Numbered from the stretch's first letter, positions 16,296 to 26,534 are shown. The stretch is DNA of 64,000 nucleotides from Sinosporangium album (GCF_900100605.1 NZ_FNCN01000015.1:62001-126000); one strand, 5' to 3'. Notes: generated from the sequence alone by a model not told the origin. Numbers and translations are program-made.

Positions 16296-17168
16296 TCAGC
16301 TCACGGTGGCCTCGGTGGCCGGGGCGGGCTCCTTGGCCGGCGCCTTGTGCGAATGGTCCGGGGACAGCCTGCCGAGTGTGATCGTGCCGCCGATCAGCAG
16401 GGCCGCCGCCAGAAGGGCCGGCACGATGTTGCCGGTGCCGCTTGGAAGAGGCTCGCCCAGAAGCACCGCGCCGGCGAGCACCGACGTGATCGGGTCGACC
16501 ACCTGGACTCCCGCGTAGGCGATGCCGAAGTAGCCCACGGCGTACGAATGCTGGAGCAGGACCACCGCGAAGATCAGCATGACCGGAATGACGAGGGAGA
16601 ACCAGTGGAGGAGCTCCCCGAAGTCACCCCCGAAACCGCCGCCGACCACCCTGACGAATGTGGACACGGTCGCGGTGACGGCGCCGGCCCCGATCGCGAG
16701 CAGTAGCGCTTTGTGCGGCCCCTTGGCCTTCCTGGCGAGGAGGTTGCTCACGAGCACGATCAGCAGGATGGTGGCGAGGAAGCCGATGGCGGCCCGGTCG
16801 GACAGCACAGGTTCGGCGCTGTGCCGGGGCACGAGCCACATGATGCCGATCAACCCTACGGTCACCGCGACGGAGCCGAGGATCTCGGCGCGATGCGGTT
16901 TCCTTCCGTGAAGCATCGCGGCCAGCGGCACCGCGAAGACGAGCGTCGCCACGCTCACCGGCTGCACGACGACGAGGGGGGCGAAGCTCAGCGCGACGGC
17001 GTGAAGGCAGGCGCCGGTGAATCCGATGGCGCCGCCGATCCACCATCGCGGTCGCCGCATAAGCTTCAGCGACGCCCCCAGGTCGACCGCCTCGTATTGC
17101 TGGAGCGCCGCGCCGAGCGCGTATCCAAGGGCTCCGATCAGGGCGATGGACACCCCCACCCACGTCAT
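16296..17168 (-). CDS. DMT superfamily (EamA-like) membrane transporter
   Basis: 290 aa with nine to ten hydrophobic helices and a short basic/acidic cytoplasmic tail. Repeated GxxxG-rich helices (LIGALGYALGAALQQ, IGGAIGFTGACLHAVAL) and paired proline-containing motifs (VVQPVSVATLVFAVPLAA; QVVDPITSVLAGAVLLGEPL) mark the two internal EamA halves. Probably exports a small metabolite; the substrate is unknown. ATG 17168 is preferred, GTG 17189 would add seven residues. Confidence 0.82.
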   Translation of the reverse strand: MTWVGVSIALIGALGYALGAALQQYEAVDLGASLKLMRRPRWWIGGAIGFTGACLHAVALSFAPLVVVQPVSVATLVFAVPLAAMLHGRKPHRAEILGSVAVTVGLIGIMWLVPRHSAEPVLSDRAAIGFLATILLIVLVSNLLARKAKGPHKALLLAIGAGAVTATVSTFVRVVGGGFGGDFGELLHWFSLVIPVMLIFAVVLLQHSYAVGYFGIAYAGVQVVDPITSVLAGAVLLGEPLPSGTGNIVPALLAAALLIGGTITLGRLSPDHSHKAPAKEPAPATEATVS

Positions 17169-17298
17169 CGGCTGCCGCCGAACGCGCACGGGGGGATGGG
17201 GAAGAGGGTCTCATGAGTCACCCCCACAGCTTAAGGACTCAGCACACACAGGATCGCCACCGCGAAACAGGGGGAATAGGGCTGGTGGGAGGCATCGT

Positions 17299-17328
17299 TT
17301 GGCGAGGTACCCCCCAGGGGTATATACA
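17299..17328 (+). promoter_or_regulatory. Promoter with CsoR-like operator in front of the copper ATPase
   Basis: TTGGCG (17299-17304), an 18-nt spacer and TATACA (17323-17328). The spacer holds GTACCCCCCAGGGGTATA, the GTACCCCC/GGGGTAT palindrome recognised by the copper sensor CsoR. Placement across the spacer suits direct repression that is lifted by Cu(I). No csoR gene is in the window. Confidence 0.7.
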
Positions 17329-17351
17329 TAGAACCGTACGGAGGAACCCAC

Positions 17352-19646
17352 ATGAGACCTGACGGACCGGACACTCATCACCGCGATGCAGATGCCCCCA
17401 CGCACCACGCCATGGATCACTCCGGGCACGCAGGGCACACCGAGCACACAGAGCACGCCGGACACACAGAGCACGCCGGACACACAGAGCACGCCGGACA
17501 CACAGAGCACGCCGGACACAGCGGCCACGGATCGGCCTTACCCGCCGGGCAGAGGGCGCACGGCAAGCACGCCGCGCCCGCTGGACACGCGACCCACGGG
17601 ACCCAGGAGACCCGCATGACCCATGCAGGGCACGCAGGGCACGCAGGGCACGCGGGGCATGCCGCGCACGCGGGGCACGGCGGTCACGGCGCCGGTCATG
17701 GCGGCGGTCACGGCGACCACGCGGCCGTGTTCAGGGACCGCCTGTGGATCAGTCTGGTTCTGACGGTGCCGATCGTCGTCTACAGCCACATGATCCAGAT
17801 GTGGCTCGGGTTCACGCCCCCGCAGTTCCCCGGCTCGCAGTGGATCGCGCCGGTGCTCGGCACCGTCGTGTTCCTGTACGGCGGATGGCCCTTCCTCAAG
17901 GGCGGGTTCGACGAGGCCAAGGCCCGCAGACCGGGCATGATGCTGCTGATCACGCTGGCGATCGTCGTCGCGTTCGCCGCCAGCGGCTTGACCGCGCTCG
18001 GCATGCTGGAGCTCGACTTCTGGTGGGAGCTCGCGCTCCTGATCGACATCATGCTCCTCGGCCACTGGCTGGAGATGCGGGCGCTCGGGCAGGCGTCCAG
18101 CGCCCTGGACGCGCTCGCGGCGCTGCTCCCCGACGAGGCCGACCGGGTGACCCCCGACGGCACCGAGACGGTGCCCGTCAGCGAGCTGCACGAGGGCGAC
18201 GTGGTGCTGGTGCGTTCCGGCGGCAGGGTTCCCGCCGACGGCCAGATCACCGAAGGCGGTGCCGAGTTCGACGAGTCCATGCTGACCGGCGAGTCGAAGC
18301 CCGTCGCCAAGGGGCCGGGCGACCGGGCCGTCGCGGGCACCGTGGCGACCGACTCGGCGGTGCGGGTGCGGATCGACGCGGTCGGCGAAGGCACCACGCT
18401 CGCCGGCATCCGCCGGCTCGTGGAGGAGGCGCAGGCGTCCAAGTCCCGCGCCCAGGCGCTGGCCGACCGGGCGGCGGCCCTGCTGTTCTATGTGGCGGCG
18501 GCGGCCGGTGTGCTGACGTTCGCGGCGTGGATCCTGCTCGGGCATCCGGATGAGGCCATCGAACGCACGATCACGGTTCTCGTCATCGCCTGCCCCCACG
18601 CTTTGGGGCTGGCCATCCCGCTGGTCATCGCGATCTCGACGGCGCTGAGCGCGCGCAACGGCATCCTCGTCAAGGACCGCGTCGCCCTGGAGCGCATGCG
18701 CACGGTCGACGCGGTGCTGTTCGACAAGACCGGCACCCTGACCAAGGGTGAGCCCGAGGTCACCGGCGTCGCCGCCGTGGACGGCGACGAGTCGGCGCTG
18801 CTGACGCTGGCCGGCGCGGTCGAGTCCGACAGCGAGCACCCGCTGGCCCGCGCCATCGTCAAGGCGGCCAAGGAGGCCGGCCCGCTCCCCCGCGCCACGG
18901 GTTTCCGCTCGATGACCGGGCGGGGTGTGCAGGCCGAGGTGGACGGGCGCACGGTCGCCATCGGCGGGCCCGCGCTCCTGCGGGAGCTCGGCCTGGCCGA
19001 GCTCCCGGCGGAGGAGTGGCGCGCCCGCGGCGCCGCCGTACTCCATGTGGTGGCCAATGAACGGGTCGTGGGAGCGCTCGCACTGGAGGACGCGATCCGG
19101 CCTGAATCGCGAGAGGCCATCCGCGAACTGCACGCGCTGGGGAAGAAGGTCGTGATGATCACGGGTGACGCCCGCCAGGTCGCCGAGGCCGTCGCCGCCG
19201 AGCTCGGGGTGGACGAGACGTTCGCCGAGGTGCTCCCCGAGGACAAGGACGCCAAGGTCGCCGAGCTGAAGCAGCGCGGCCTCACCGTCGCCATGGTCGG
19301 CGACGGCGTGAACGACGCCCCCGCGCTGGCGCGGGCGGACGTCGGCATCGCGATCGGCGCCGGCACCGACGTGGCGATCGAGTCCGCCGGCGTGGTCCTG
19401 GCGAGCGACGACCCGCGCGGCGTGCTCGGCATCCTGCGGCTGTCGAAGGCGAGCTACCGCAAGATGCTGCAGAACCTCGGCTGGGCCACCGGCTACAACC
19501 TGGTGGCAATCCCACTGGCCGCGGGTGTGCTGGCCGGGTGGGGCATCACGCTGGCCCCGGCGGTGGGCGCGGTGCTGATGAGCCTGTCCACCATCGTGGT
19601 CGCGCTCAACGCGCAGCTCCTGCGCGGTGTCAAGCTGCACGGCTGA
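17352..19646 (+). CDS. copB: Copper-translocating P1B-type ATPase (CopB class)
   Basis: 764 aa. The first 125 residues are His-rich repeats (H-T-E-H-A-G-H units, then GHAGHA units) that replace the usual CxxC domains. The core has TGES near 312, the CPH metal-site motif at 414-416, DKTGTLT with the phosphorylated Asp458, and GDGVNDAP near 650. CPH plus a His-rich tail is typical of the CopB (P1B-3) group, which exports Cu(II)/Cu(I). ATG 17352 follows ACGGAGGAA. Regulation is probably by CsoR through the operator just upstream. It diverges from the DMT transporter. Confidence 0.93.
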   Translation: MRPDGPDTHHRDADAPTHHAMDHSGHAGHTEHTEHAGHTEHAGHTEHAGHTEHAGHSGHGSALPAGQRAHGKHAAPAGHATHGTQETRMTHAGHAGHAGHAGHAAHAGHGGHGAGHGGGHGDHAAVFRDRLWISLVLTVPIVVYSHMIQMWLGFTPPQFPGSQWIAPVLGTVVFLYGGWPFLKGGFDEAKARRPGMMLLITLAIVVAFAASGLTALGMLELDFWWELALLIDIMLLGHWLEMRALGQASSALDALAALLPDEADRVTPDGTETVPVSELHEGDVVLVRSGGRVPADGQITEGGAEFDESMLTGESKPVAKGPGDRAVAGTVATDSAVRVRIDAVGEGTTLAGIRRLVEEAQASKSRAQALADRAAALLFYVAAAAGVLTFAAWILLGHPDEAIERTITVLVIACPHALGLAIPLVIAISTALSARNGILVKDRVALERMRTVDAVLFDKTGTLTKGEPEVTGVAAVDGDESALLTLAGAVESDSEHPLARAIVKAAKEAGPLPRATGFRSMTGRGVQAEVDGRTVAIGGPALLRELGLAELPAEEWRARGAAVLHVVANERVVGALALEDAIRPESREAIRELHALGKKVVMITGDARQVAEAVAAELGVDETFAEVLPEDKDAKVAELKQRGLTVAMVGDGVNDAPALARADVGIAIGAGTDVAIESAGVVLASDDPRGVLGILRLSKASYRKMLQNLGWATGYNLVAIPLAAGVLAGWGITLAPAVGAVLMSLSTIVVALNAQLLRGVKLHG
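17430..17520 (+). repeat. In-frame 18-bp repeat coding His-rich tail
   Basis: Four tandem copies of CACACAGAGCACGCCGGA within the copper ATPase gene, followed at 17620-17670 by 9-bp GGGCACGCA-type repeats. Each unit adds two or three histidines, so copy number could tune metal binding. Confidence 0.88.
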
Positions 19647-19721
19647 GCCGCGGTCGCGGGGTCCCGGGGTCCCGGGCGGGCGGGGGGAGGCGTCCTCTCG
19701 CCCGCCTCCCGTTGCGGCTCC

Positions 19722-19791
19722 GCTGATCGCATCAGGCTGATCGCATCAAGCTGATCGCATCAGGCTGATCGCATCAAGCTGATCGCATCAG
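19722..19791. repeat. 14-bp tandem repeat, five units
   Basis: GCTGATCGCATCAG and GCTGATCGCATCAA alternate (28-bp higher-order period), ending in a degenerate sixth unit to about 19806. It lies between copB and the secA2 promoter region. Confidence 0.9.
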
Positions 19792-19928
19792 GCTGCTCGC
19801 GATCAGGTGCTCGCGTTCGGCCGATCATGTACGGCGGAGGCCGGACCTGGAATCCTGGTCCGGTGCGGCGGTCGCCGTACACGACCTCACACGGGAACGG
19901 CCCGAACAGGCGGGTCGTTGGAGGGATT

Positions 19929-22163
19929 ATGGCCTCGATATCAGATCTGTTCAGGCGATTTCTGGACCGTCCGGGTTCAGTGAATCTCACCCCCTTCCTG
20001 AAAGTGGTCGCCGAGGCGGGCAAGCGCGAGGAGCGGGTCAAGGCACTCGATCAGCTGCCCCCGCCCCCCGCCGGCGATCTGGCCGAGTTCTGCGCGATCG
20101 TCCGTGAGGCCGCCGACCGCACTCTCGGGCTCAGGCCGTACGACGTACAGCTCACCGGGGCGCTCGCACTGCTGGCGGGCCATGTGGCGGAGATGGCGAC
20201 CGGCGAGGGCAAGACCCTGTCGGGGGCGATCGCCGCGGCGGGTTACGCGCTCCAGGGGCACCGGGTGCATGTGATCTCGGTCAACGACTACCTGGCGCGG
20301 CGCGACGCCGAATGGATGGGGCCGTTCTACGAGGCCCTCGGGGTCAGCGTGGGCTGGATCGGCCAGACCTCGACCCGGGAGGAGCGCCGCGAGGCGTACG
20401 CGAGGCAGGTGACCTACGGCTCGGTCAGCGAGATCGGGTTCGACGTCCTGCGCGACCGGCTCTCCACGGATGTGGCCGACCTGGTGATGACCGAACCCAA
20501 CGTGGCCTTGGTGGACGAGGCCGACTCGGTGCTGGTCGACGAGGCGCGGGTGCCGCTGGTGATGGCGGGCGCCACGGACCGGGGCGGTGCCGTACCGCAG
20601 ACGGCGGCGCTCGTGCGGCGGCTCGTGCGGGGCTACCACTACGAGATCGACGATCAGGCGCGTAACGTCTACCTCACGTCGAAGGGCATCGACGCCGTCG
20701 AGCAGGCCCTCGGCGTCACCGACCTCTACGGCGACCCCGCGCAGATCACCGACGTCAACCTCGCGCTGCACGCGCACGCCCTGCTCACCAAGGACGTCGA
20801 CTACATCGTCCGCGACGGCAAGGTCCACCTGATCAACCCCTCGCGCGGCCGGGTCGCCCTGCTCCAGCGCTGGCCGGACGGCCTCCAGGCGGCGGTGGAG
20901 GCCAAGGAGGCGATCCCCGCGAGCGAGACGGGCGAGATCCTCGACTCGGTGACCGTGCAGGGGCTGATCACGCGCTATCCCCAGGTGTGCGGGATGACGG
21001 GCACGGCGGTCGCCGTGGGCGAGCAGCTCCGCGAGTTCTACAACCTCACGGTCGCCGTCATCCCCCCGAACCGGGCGTGTGTGCGCGTCGACGAGGAGGA
21101 CCGGCTGTTCGCCACCATCGCCGACAAGCGCCGCGCGCTCGTCGAGGAGATCGCCGCCGCTCACGCGCTGGGTCGGCCGATCCTGATCGGCACCCTCGAC
21201 GTCGCCGAGTCGGAGGAGCTGGCCGACCTGCTGCGGGCCCGCGGCCTGGAGTGCGTGGTGCTCAACGCCAAGAACGACGCCGAGGAGGCGTCCATCGTGG
21301 CCCGCGCCGGAGAGCACGGCGCGATCACTGTGTCCACCCAGATGGCGGGGCGCGGCACTGACATCCGCCTCGGCGAGGGTGTCGCCGAGCTCGGCGGCCT
21401 CTACGTCATCGGCTGCGGACGCCACGCCAGCAGCCGGCTCGACGACCAGCTCCGCGGGCGTGCCGGACGCCAGGGCGACCCCGGAGGCTCCGCCTTCTTC
21501 GTCGCCCTCGACGACGACCTGATCACGCAGTACGCGCCCGAGGAGCGCCCGCCCGCCCCCGACGCCGACGGTGTCGTACGGCACCGCCGCGCCGCCTACC
21601 TCGTCGGCCACGCCCAGCGCGTCGCCGAAGGCGTCAACCTGGAGATCCACCGCAACACCTGGCGTTATACGCGGCTGCTCGAAAAGCAGCGCGAGCTCGT
21701 CCTGGAACGCCGTGAGAAGGTGCTGCGCGGCGACTCGGCCGGCGACGGCCTCGCCGAGGCGGCTCCGGAGCGCTGGGCCGAACTCCTCGACACCGTGCCC
21801 GAGGAGGTGCTCCAGGAGGCGGCCCGCGCCATCGTGCTCTACCACCTCGACCGGGGCTGGGCCGACCACCTGGCCTTCCTCAATGATCTGCGGGAGGGCA
21901 TCCACCTGCGGGCGCTCGGCCGGATGAGCCCCATCGACGAGTTCCACCGGGAGGCCGTCCCGGCGTACGCCACCTTCATGGCCGAGGTCGAGAGCAAGGC
22001 GCTCACGACCTTCGCCGAGGCCGACATCACCGCCGACGGGCTGACGATGCCGGGCGAGTTGAAGCGGCCGAGCAGCACCTGGACCTACCTGGTCCAGGAC
22101 AACCCGTTCGGCTCGGAGTGGGACCGCGTCTTCAAGCGGATCAGCGCATCGGTCCGCGGCTGA
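19929..22163 (+). CDS. secA2: Accessory Sec system translocase SecA2
   Basis: 744 aa, shorter than SecA1 (about 900-950) and without the C-terminal zinc-finger tail. Walker A MATGEGKT at 89-96, [36 protein letters not shown] (motif II and the hinge), [13 protein letters not shown] and RQGDPG motifs are all intact. ATP-driven motor for export of a subset of proteins alongside SecYEG in actinobacteria. ATG 19929 follows GGAGGGATT; the frame is open upstream to 19827 but without a ribosome binding site. Client proteins are not evident from neighbours. Confidence 0.93.
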   Translation: MASISDLFRRFLDRPGSVNLTPFLKVVAEAGKREERVKALDQLPPPPAGDLAEFCAIVREAADRTLGLRPYDVQLTGALALLAGHVAEMATGEGKTLSGAIAAAGYALQGHRVHVISVNDYLARRDAEWMGPFYEALGVSVGWIGQTSTREERREAYARQVTYGSVSEIGFDVLRDRLSTDVADLVMTEPNVALVDEADSVLVDEARVPLVMAGATDRGGAVPQTAALVRRLVRGYHYEIDDQARNVYLTSKGIDAVEQALGVTDLYGDPAQITDVNLALHAHALLTKDVDYIVRDGKVHLINPSRGRVALLQRWPDGLQAAVEAKEAIPASETGEILDSVTVQGLITRYPQVCGMTGTAVAVGEQLREFYNLTVAVIPPNRACVRVDEEDRLFATIADKRRALVEEIAAAHALGRPILIGTLDVAESEELADLLRARGLECVVLNAKNDAEEASIVARAGEHGAITVSTQMAGRGTDIRLGEGVAELGGLYVIGCGRHASSRLDDQLRGRAGRQGDPGGSAFFVALDDDLITQYAPEERPPAPDADGVVRHRRAAYLVGHAQRVAEGVNLEIHRNTWRYTRLLEKQRELVLERREKVLRGDSAGDGLAEAAPERWAELLDTVPEEVLQEAARAIVLYHLDRGWADHLAFLNDLREGIHLRALGRMSPIDEFHREAVPAYATFMAEVESKALTTFAEADITADGLTMPGELKRPSSTWTYLVQDNPFGSEWDRVFKRISASVRG

Positions 22164-22285
22164 AGGGCACGACGGGCAGCGGTTCATGGCCCGCGGCTCA
22201 CCCGGCCGCGGGTTTGATCCACTCATCCGGGACACCAACTCTCAGCTAATCAAACGCTAAGCGCGCCCGGTTTTTCCTGATATGT

Positions 22286-22310
22286 GTTTTCCCATCACCT
22301 TCTCGGGTAG
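22286..22310 (+). promoter_or_regulatory. SigB-like promoter of the gas-vesicle operon
   Basis: GTTT (22286-22289), 15 nt, then GGGTAG (22305-22310), close to the actinobacterial SigB consensus GNNT-N14-16-GGGTA(C/T). It lies about 130 nt before the first gene of the gas-vesicle operon. Streptomyces gas-vesicle genes are linked to osmotic stress (known), which fits. Confidence 0.5.
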
Positions 22311-22441
22311 AGGGGGACGAGTCCGTTCGTGGACCGATTGCCACCCGCAGGGCAACGGGCGAGAGCTCTTGGCAGCACCGCCGCCCGCATTACCACGGAC
22401 GTTGGAGGCGGTGGCGCTCCGGGAGGGTGAGGAGCACCGGA

Positions 22442-22945
22442 ATGAGCAGAGTGCGCATAGCGCTGGCCATCGCGGCAGGTTACTACCTCGGTCGGCATCA
22501 CAAGCTGCGCGTGGCCGCGGCGTTGGCGGCGGCCGGAGTGGCAGGCGGACTGGGGCACAAGAGCGGCGTGCTGAAGCACGGGGCGAAGATACTCGGCTCC
22601 TCCCCCGAACTGGAGAAGATCACGTCCCGCCTGCGCTCGGACCTGACCGAGGTGGGCAAGGCGGCCGCGGTGGCCGCGGCGGGCCGGCAGATCGATTCGC
22701 TGACCTCGAAGCTGCACGATCGCGCCGAGGCGCTGCGACAGCCCGGCGGACGGACCGAGGAAGAGGCCGAGGAGAAGCGCCCTCGCCGACACGAGCGGGG
22801 ACGCGACGAGTACGAGGAATACGACGAATACGAGGAAGGCGAGTACGAAGAGGAGCCCGAGGGGACCCGGGAGCGGCAGCGCGAGCCGAGATCCAGAGCC
22901 GGACAGGAACGCTCAGGACGGCCCTTGAGCAGGGCCGGGAGGTGA
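22442..22945 (+). CDS. Small protein with hydrophobic N-terminus and acidic tail, first gene of gas-vesicle operon
   Basis: 167 aa. Residues 1-40 are hydrophobic and glycine/alanine-rich (IALAIAAGYYLGRHHKLRVA), the middle is helical, and the tail from about 105 is a run of Glu/Asp/Tyr (DEYEEYDEYEEGEYEEEP) mixed with arginine. Proteins of this type often open actinobacterial gvp operons, but I do not recognise a named domain. ATG 22442 follows GGTGAGGAG. Its stop overlaps the ribosome binding site of the next gene, so translation is probably coupled. Confidence 0.7.
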   Translation: MSRVRIALAIAAGYYLGRHHKLRVAAALAAAGVAGGLGHKSGVLKHGAKILGSSPELEKITSRLRSDLTEVGKAAAVAAAGRQIDSLTSKLHDRAEALRQPGGRTEEEAEEKRPRRHERGRDEYEEYDEYEEGEYEEEPEGTRERQREPRSRAGQERSGRPLSRAGR

Positions 22946-22951
22946 GATCGA

Positions 22952-24151
22952 GTGACGGAGGCGCTGAAGACGGTCAAGAAGGCCGCTGAGAAACCAGTGA
23001 GAAGCCTGCTCGTCCACGAGATCCAGAACGTGGCCCAAGCCATGGTGGAGCGGGGATTGAACTCCCTGAGCGACAAGATCGAAGGCATGACGGACCGGCT
23101 GAGCGATTACGCCGACAGCGGCGGCAAGGGCGGCCTGGTGAGCGCCGTGACCGGGAAGACCGCGGCGGCCGGCGAGAAGACCAAGGGCGGCCCGCATTTG
23201 GGGGCGGGAGCGAAAGACGCGGTGAAACACGCCCTGAGTGGCGTGGCCAAGGGGCTCAGAAAGGGAAAGAACGACGCCGAATCCGTCAAGGTGATCAATG
23301 TCGTCGAATCCCTCGATATAGGTGCGCCAATTCGGGTTGTTTACAATGAGTGGACCGAATTCAAGCGGTTTCCGACCTATATGAAAAAGGTCGAGCATGT
23401 CGAGCAGGAGTCCGATGAAAAGCTCACCTGGCGGGCGCAGGTGTTCTGGTCCCATCGCTCATGGCAGTCGACGATCCTGGAGCAGGTGCCCGACGACCGC
23501 ATCATCTGGCGCTCTCAGGGAGAGAAGGGCTACGTCGACGGGGCGGTGACCTTCCACGAACTCACTCCCACACTCACCCGCGTCACGATGGTCCTCGAAT
23601 ACCACCCCAAGGGGTTCATGGAGCACGTCGGCAATATCTGGCGTGCACAGGGGCGTCGGGCACGACTGGAGTTCAAACACTTCAGGCGGCATGTCATGAC
23701 GCGCACCATGCTCCACCCGGAGGAGGCGCTCGCCCGAGGGTGGCGCGGCGAGATCCACGACGGCCGGGTGACGAAGCCGCACTCCGAGGAGGAACCCGAG
23801 CCGGCGGAATCCGAGTCGGCGGGGCACGGGGCCCGGGAGGAGAAGCCCCGGGAGAAGCCCCGGGAGGAGAAGGCCCGCGGCGAGCACGACGAACATGAGG
23901 AAGTGGAAGAGGAGCGGGAGCACGCGGAGGCGCCGGCGTCGAAGAGGCGGGGCGAGGACCGCGACCGGCCTCGGCGCCGGGAACCGGAGGGCGAGTACAG
24001 AGAGCCCCGCGAGTCTCGGAGGGCTCCAGCGCCTCGCGAATCACGGGAGTCCCGGCGATCACGCGAGTACGGCGAAGCCGAGGAGCAAGCCGAGGAAGAG
24101 CGCCGTCCGCGCCCGGTGCGCCGCAGGACGGCGGGCACCCGCGGCGAGTGA
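22952..24151 (+). CDS. SRPBCC/polyketide-cyclase-like protein of the gas-vesicle cluster
   Basis: 399 aa in three parts: a helical N-terminus (1-100, AVKHAL-type helices), an SRPBCC domain at about 105-260 ([59 protein letters not shown]), and a 130-residue highly charged Arg/Glu tail. The same three-part plan is seen in actinobacterial gvp clusters (a gene there is called gvpZ; I do not insist on the name). Role unknown, perhaps shell or membrane association. GTG 22952 follows GGGAGGTGA. Confidence 0.85.
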   Translation: MTEALKTVKKAAEKPVRSLLVHEIQNVAQAMVERGLNSLSDKIEGMTDRLSDYADSGGKGGLVSAVTGKTAAAGEKTKGGPHLGAGAKDAVKHALSGVAKGLRKGKNDAESVKVINVVESLDIGAPIRVVYNEWTEFKRFPTYMKKVEHVEQESDEKLTWRAQVFWSHRSWQSTILEQVPDDRIIWRSQGEKGYVDGAVTFHELTPTLTRVTMVLEYHPKGFMEHVGNIWRAQGRRARLEFKHFRRHVMTRTMLHPEEALARGWRGEIHDGRVTKPHSEEEPEPAESESAGHGAREEKPREKPREEKARGEHDEHEEVEEEREHAEAPASKRRGEDRDRPRRREPEGEYREPRESRRAPAPRESRESRRSREYGEAEEQAEEERRPRPVRRRTAGTRGE

Positions 24152-24188
24152 ACACCCGTTCCCGACGAACGAGAAGGGACGGAAGACC

Positions 24189-24587
24189 ATGAGTGTGCAG
24201 CCCGTGTCGGGAGGCGTGGCCGAACGCCCGTCGCCGACCGGCCTGGCCGATGTCATCGACACGATCCTCGACAAGGGCATGGTGATCGATGCCTACGTCA
24301 GGGTCTCCCTCGTAGGCATCGAGCTCCTGACCATCGACGCGCGGATCGTCGTGGCCAGTGTCGACACCTACCTGCGCTTCGCCGAGGCGGTGAACCGGCT
24401 CGACCTCGCCGAGTCGGGTCAGGGCCTGCCCGAGATCATGCAGAACATGACGCAGGGGGCGAGCGCCCACAAGACCAAGGGCGTGGTCCAAGGAGTACTG
24501 GAGGCCGCAGAAGAGAAACTGCACGACCTCGGCGGCGAACGCGAGCGGGAGCCCTCGCGGCGGCGCCGACGCGGAGAGGAGGACTGA
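24189..24587 (+). CDS. gvpA: Gas vesicle structural protein GvpA
   Basis: 132 aa. Residues 15-65 are the GvpA core: [53 protein letters not shown]. GvpA is the main shell subunit of gas vesicles. This one carries a 60-residue Arg/Glu-rich C-terminal extension typical of actinobacterial GvpA. ATG 24189 follows GGGACGGAAGACC. It sits 37 nt after the SRPBCC gene and 1 nt before gvpF. Best candidate for the shell protein because the other two GvpA-family genes match the J and S groups better. Confidence 0.9.
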   Translation: MSVQPVSGGVAERPSPTGLADVIDTILDKGMVIDAYVRVSLVGIELLTIDARIVVASVDTYLRFAEAVNRLDLAESGQGLPEIMQNMTQGASAHKTKGVVQGVLEAAEEKLHDLGGEREREPSRRRRRGEED

Positions 24588-24588
24588 C

Positions 24589-25404
24589 ATGTCGCGGACC
24601 TCCGCGGAGCGGGGACCCGCCTCCACCCCCCAGGACGATCACGGAAGTGGTTTCTACATCTACGGCCTGGTGCCGGCGGATGTCGAGGTCACGCCGGACG
24701 CGCACGGGGTGGGTGGTGAGACATTCCCCGTGACCCTGATCCGGCACCGCGAGATCGCGGCCCTCGTGAGCGAGATCGATCTCAACCGCCCCCTGGGCAC
24801 ACCCGACAACCTGGTGGCCCACGAGCGCCTCCTGAACGAGAGCGCCGCCGAGGTGCCCGTCCTGCCGATGCGCTTCGGCGCGGTGATGACCGACGCCGAC
24901 GCGATCATCGACGAACTGCTGACGCCTTACCACGACGAGTTCCTTGAGGCCCTCGGGGAACTGGAAGGACGGACCGAGTTCGTCGTGCGGGGACGCTACC
25001 CGGAGAAACAGGTGCTGCAGGAGGTGCTCGACGAGGAACCGGAGGCGAGGCGGCTGCGCGACGAGATCCGCGCCCTGCCGGAGGAGGTCACACGCGACGC
25101 CCGCATCAGGCTCGGCGAGCTGGTGAACCAGGCGATCACCGCCAGGCGGGAGGCCGACACCGAGGCGCTCGTCGATGAGCTCGCGCCGTACAGCGTGGCG
25201 GCGGCCGTCCGGGAGCCGACGCACGAACGGGACGCCGCGAACGTGGCCGTGCTCGTGGAGAACGAACGGCGGGCCGATCTGGAGCGCGCGGTGGACGAGT
25301 TCGCCAAGCGCAACGCCGGACGAATCGAGGTGAGGCTGCTCGGGCCGCTCGCGCCGTACGACTTCGTCATGGCTCCCCAGGAGGGAGAGGGCGCATGGGA
25401 CTGA
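24589..25404 (+). CDS. gvpF: Gas vesicle protein GvpF (GvpL/F family)
   Basis: 271 aa, a minor shell/assembly protein that contacts GvpA. Family markers: FYIYGLVPADVEV at the start, ALVSEIDL, AHERLLNESAAEVPVLPMRFG, VRGRYPEKQVL, and the terminal LLGPLAPYDFV. ATG 24589 follows GAGAGGAGGACTGAC. Its last 10 nt overlap gvpG. Confidence 0.93.
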   Translation: MSRTSAERGPASTPQDDHGSGFYIYGLVPADVEVTPDAHGVGGETFPVTLIRHREIAALVSEIDLNRPLGTPDNLVAHERLLNESAAEVPVLPMRFGAVMTDADAIIDELLTPYHDEFLEALGELEGRTEFVVRGRYPEKQVLQEVLDEEPEARRLRDEIRALPEEVTRDARIRLGELVNQAITARREADTEALVDELAPYSVAAAVREPTHERDAANVAVLVENERRADLERAVDEFAKRNAGRIEVRLLGPLAPYDFVMAPQEGEGAWD

Positions 25405-25676
25405 TCAGTCTTATCTTCACGTGGCCCGTCGCGCCGGTGCGGGGAGTGATCAGGCTCGGTGAGCTGATCCAGGAACAGGCCGAGCGTCACATGCGGGATC
25501 CGACCGTGGTCAGGCGGCGTCTGGAGGAGCTTGAGGAGGCGCGGGCGGCGGGGCACATCTCCGACGAGGAACAGCAACGCGCCATGGAGGACATCCTTCT
25601 GGACATGTCGGCAGGGTCTCATCCGCTGGACGACCTCGGTGTTCCGCGGGAGCGGCAGGAGCGTCAGGGGAGGTGA
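25395..25676 (+). CDS. gvpG: Gas vesicle protein GvpG
   Basis: 93 aa. Opens with the GvpG signature MGLISLIFTWPVAPVRGVI and continues with a Glu-rich helix (VVRRRLEELEEARAAGHISD, EEQQRAMEDILLDM). Assembly factor of gas vesicles. The start overlaps the end of gvpF by 10 nt; translation is coupled. Confidence 0.93.
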   Translation: MGLISLIFTWPVAPVRGVIRLGELIQEQAERHMRDPTVVRRRLEELEEARAAGHISDEEQQRAMEDILLDMSAGSHPLDDLGVPRERQERQGR

Positions 25677-25683
25677 GAAGGCC

Positions 25684-26070
25684 ATGGCAGAACGGCGGAG
25701 GCTTCGCGACGACGACGAATACCGAGACGACTACCGCGACTCCCGTGACGATTCCCGTGATGATGTTCGAGAGCGGCGGCCCCGCGGGGGAAGGCCGCAC
25801 ACCCTGTCCGCCGGGGAGGCCGGCGGGGCCGGTCTCCGCCACATCACCGGACTCACCGGTCGGGAGGCCGAAGGCGTCACCCTCGTCAAGCCCGTCGAAG
25901 ACGGCTGGATCGTGGACGTGGAAGTGGTCGAGGACCGCCGGATCCCCTCGTCCGGGGACATTCTCGCGCTGTACGAGGCCGAGCTCGACGCCGAGGGAGA
26001 CCTGGAATCCTATCGGCGGCTGCGCCGCTACCGGCGCGGCAGCGGCGACATCGACGGGACATCGCGATGA
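25684..26070 (+). CDS. gvpO: Gas vesicle protein GvpO
   Basis: 128 aa. An Asp/Arg-rich low-complexity N-terminus (about 1-35) precedes the GvpO domain: LTGREAEGVTLVKPVEDGW, IVDVEVVEDRRIPSSGDILA, LYEAELDAEGDLESYRRLRR. Needed for gas-vesicle formation in haloarchaea and conserved in actinobacterial clusters. ATG 25684 follows GGGGAGGTGAGAAGGCC. Overlaps the next gene by ATGA. Confidence 0.92.
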   Translation: MAERRRLRDDDEYRDDYRDSRDDSRDDVRERRPRGGRPHTLSAGEAGGAGLRHITGLTGREAEGVTLVKPVEDGWIVDVEVVEDRRIPSSGDILALYEAELDAEGDLESYRRLRRYRRGSGDIDGTSR

Positions 26071-26534
26071 CCGAGCCGAGATACCAGGGGGTTCCGGCAC
26101 GCCGGGCCTCGTCGACCTCTCTCGCGGGGCACGAGCCGGCGAACCTGGGCGACATCCTGGAACGCGTTCTGGACCGCGGCATCATCATCGCCGGCGACAT
26201 CCGCGTGAACCTGCTCGACATCGAACTGCTCACCATCAAGCTCAGGCTGATCATCGCCTCGGTCGACACGGCCAGGGAGATGGGCATCGATTGGTGGGAG
26301 CACGACCCGTGGCTGACGGGTGACAGCCGCCGACTCGTCGAGGAGAACCGCCGGCTCCGCGAACGGCTCGCCGAGGTGGAGGAGGCGCACCCCGCGCGAA
26401 GGCCGATAGAGGGGCGGGTCGAACCCGACGAACGACCGGCTCGGCGGAGAGAGCCCCTGCGGAGGGAGCCCGAGCGGAGGGAGCCCGAGCGGAGGGAGCC
26501 CGAGCTGGAAGAGGACGACGAGTATGGCGGATGA
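26067..26534 (+). CDS. gvpJ: GvpA-family protein, GvpJ-like
   Basis: 155 aa. GvpA-family core at about 25-75 (LGDILERVLDRGIIIAGDIR, LLDIELLTIKLRLIIASVDT, AREMGIDWWEHDPWL), where the IDWW ending and K-L-R segment match GvpJ/GvpM rather than GvpA. A coiled-coil stretch and an Arg/Glu/Pro tail with three REPER-type repeats follow. Minor shell protein, thought to influence nucleation and shape. Overlaps gvpO (ATGA) and the next gene (11 nt). Confidence 0.82.
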   Translation: MTEPRYQGVPARRASSTSLAGHEPANLGDILERVLDRGIIIAGDIRVNLLDIELLTIKLRLIIASVDTAREMGIDWWEHDPWLTGDSRRLVEENRRLRERLAEVEEAHPARRPIEGRVEPDERPARRREPLRREPERREPERREPELEEDDEYGG

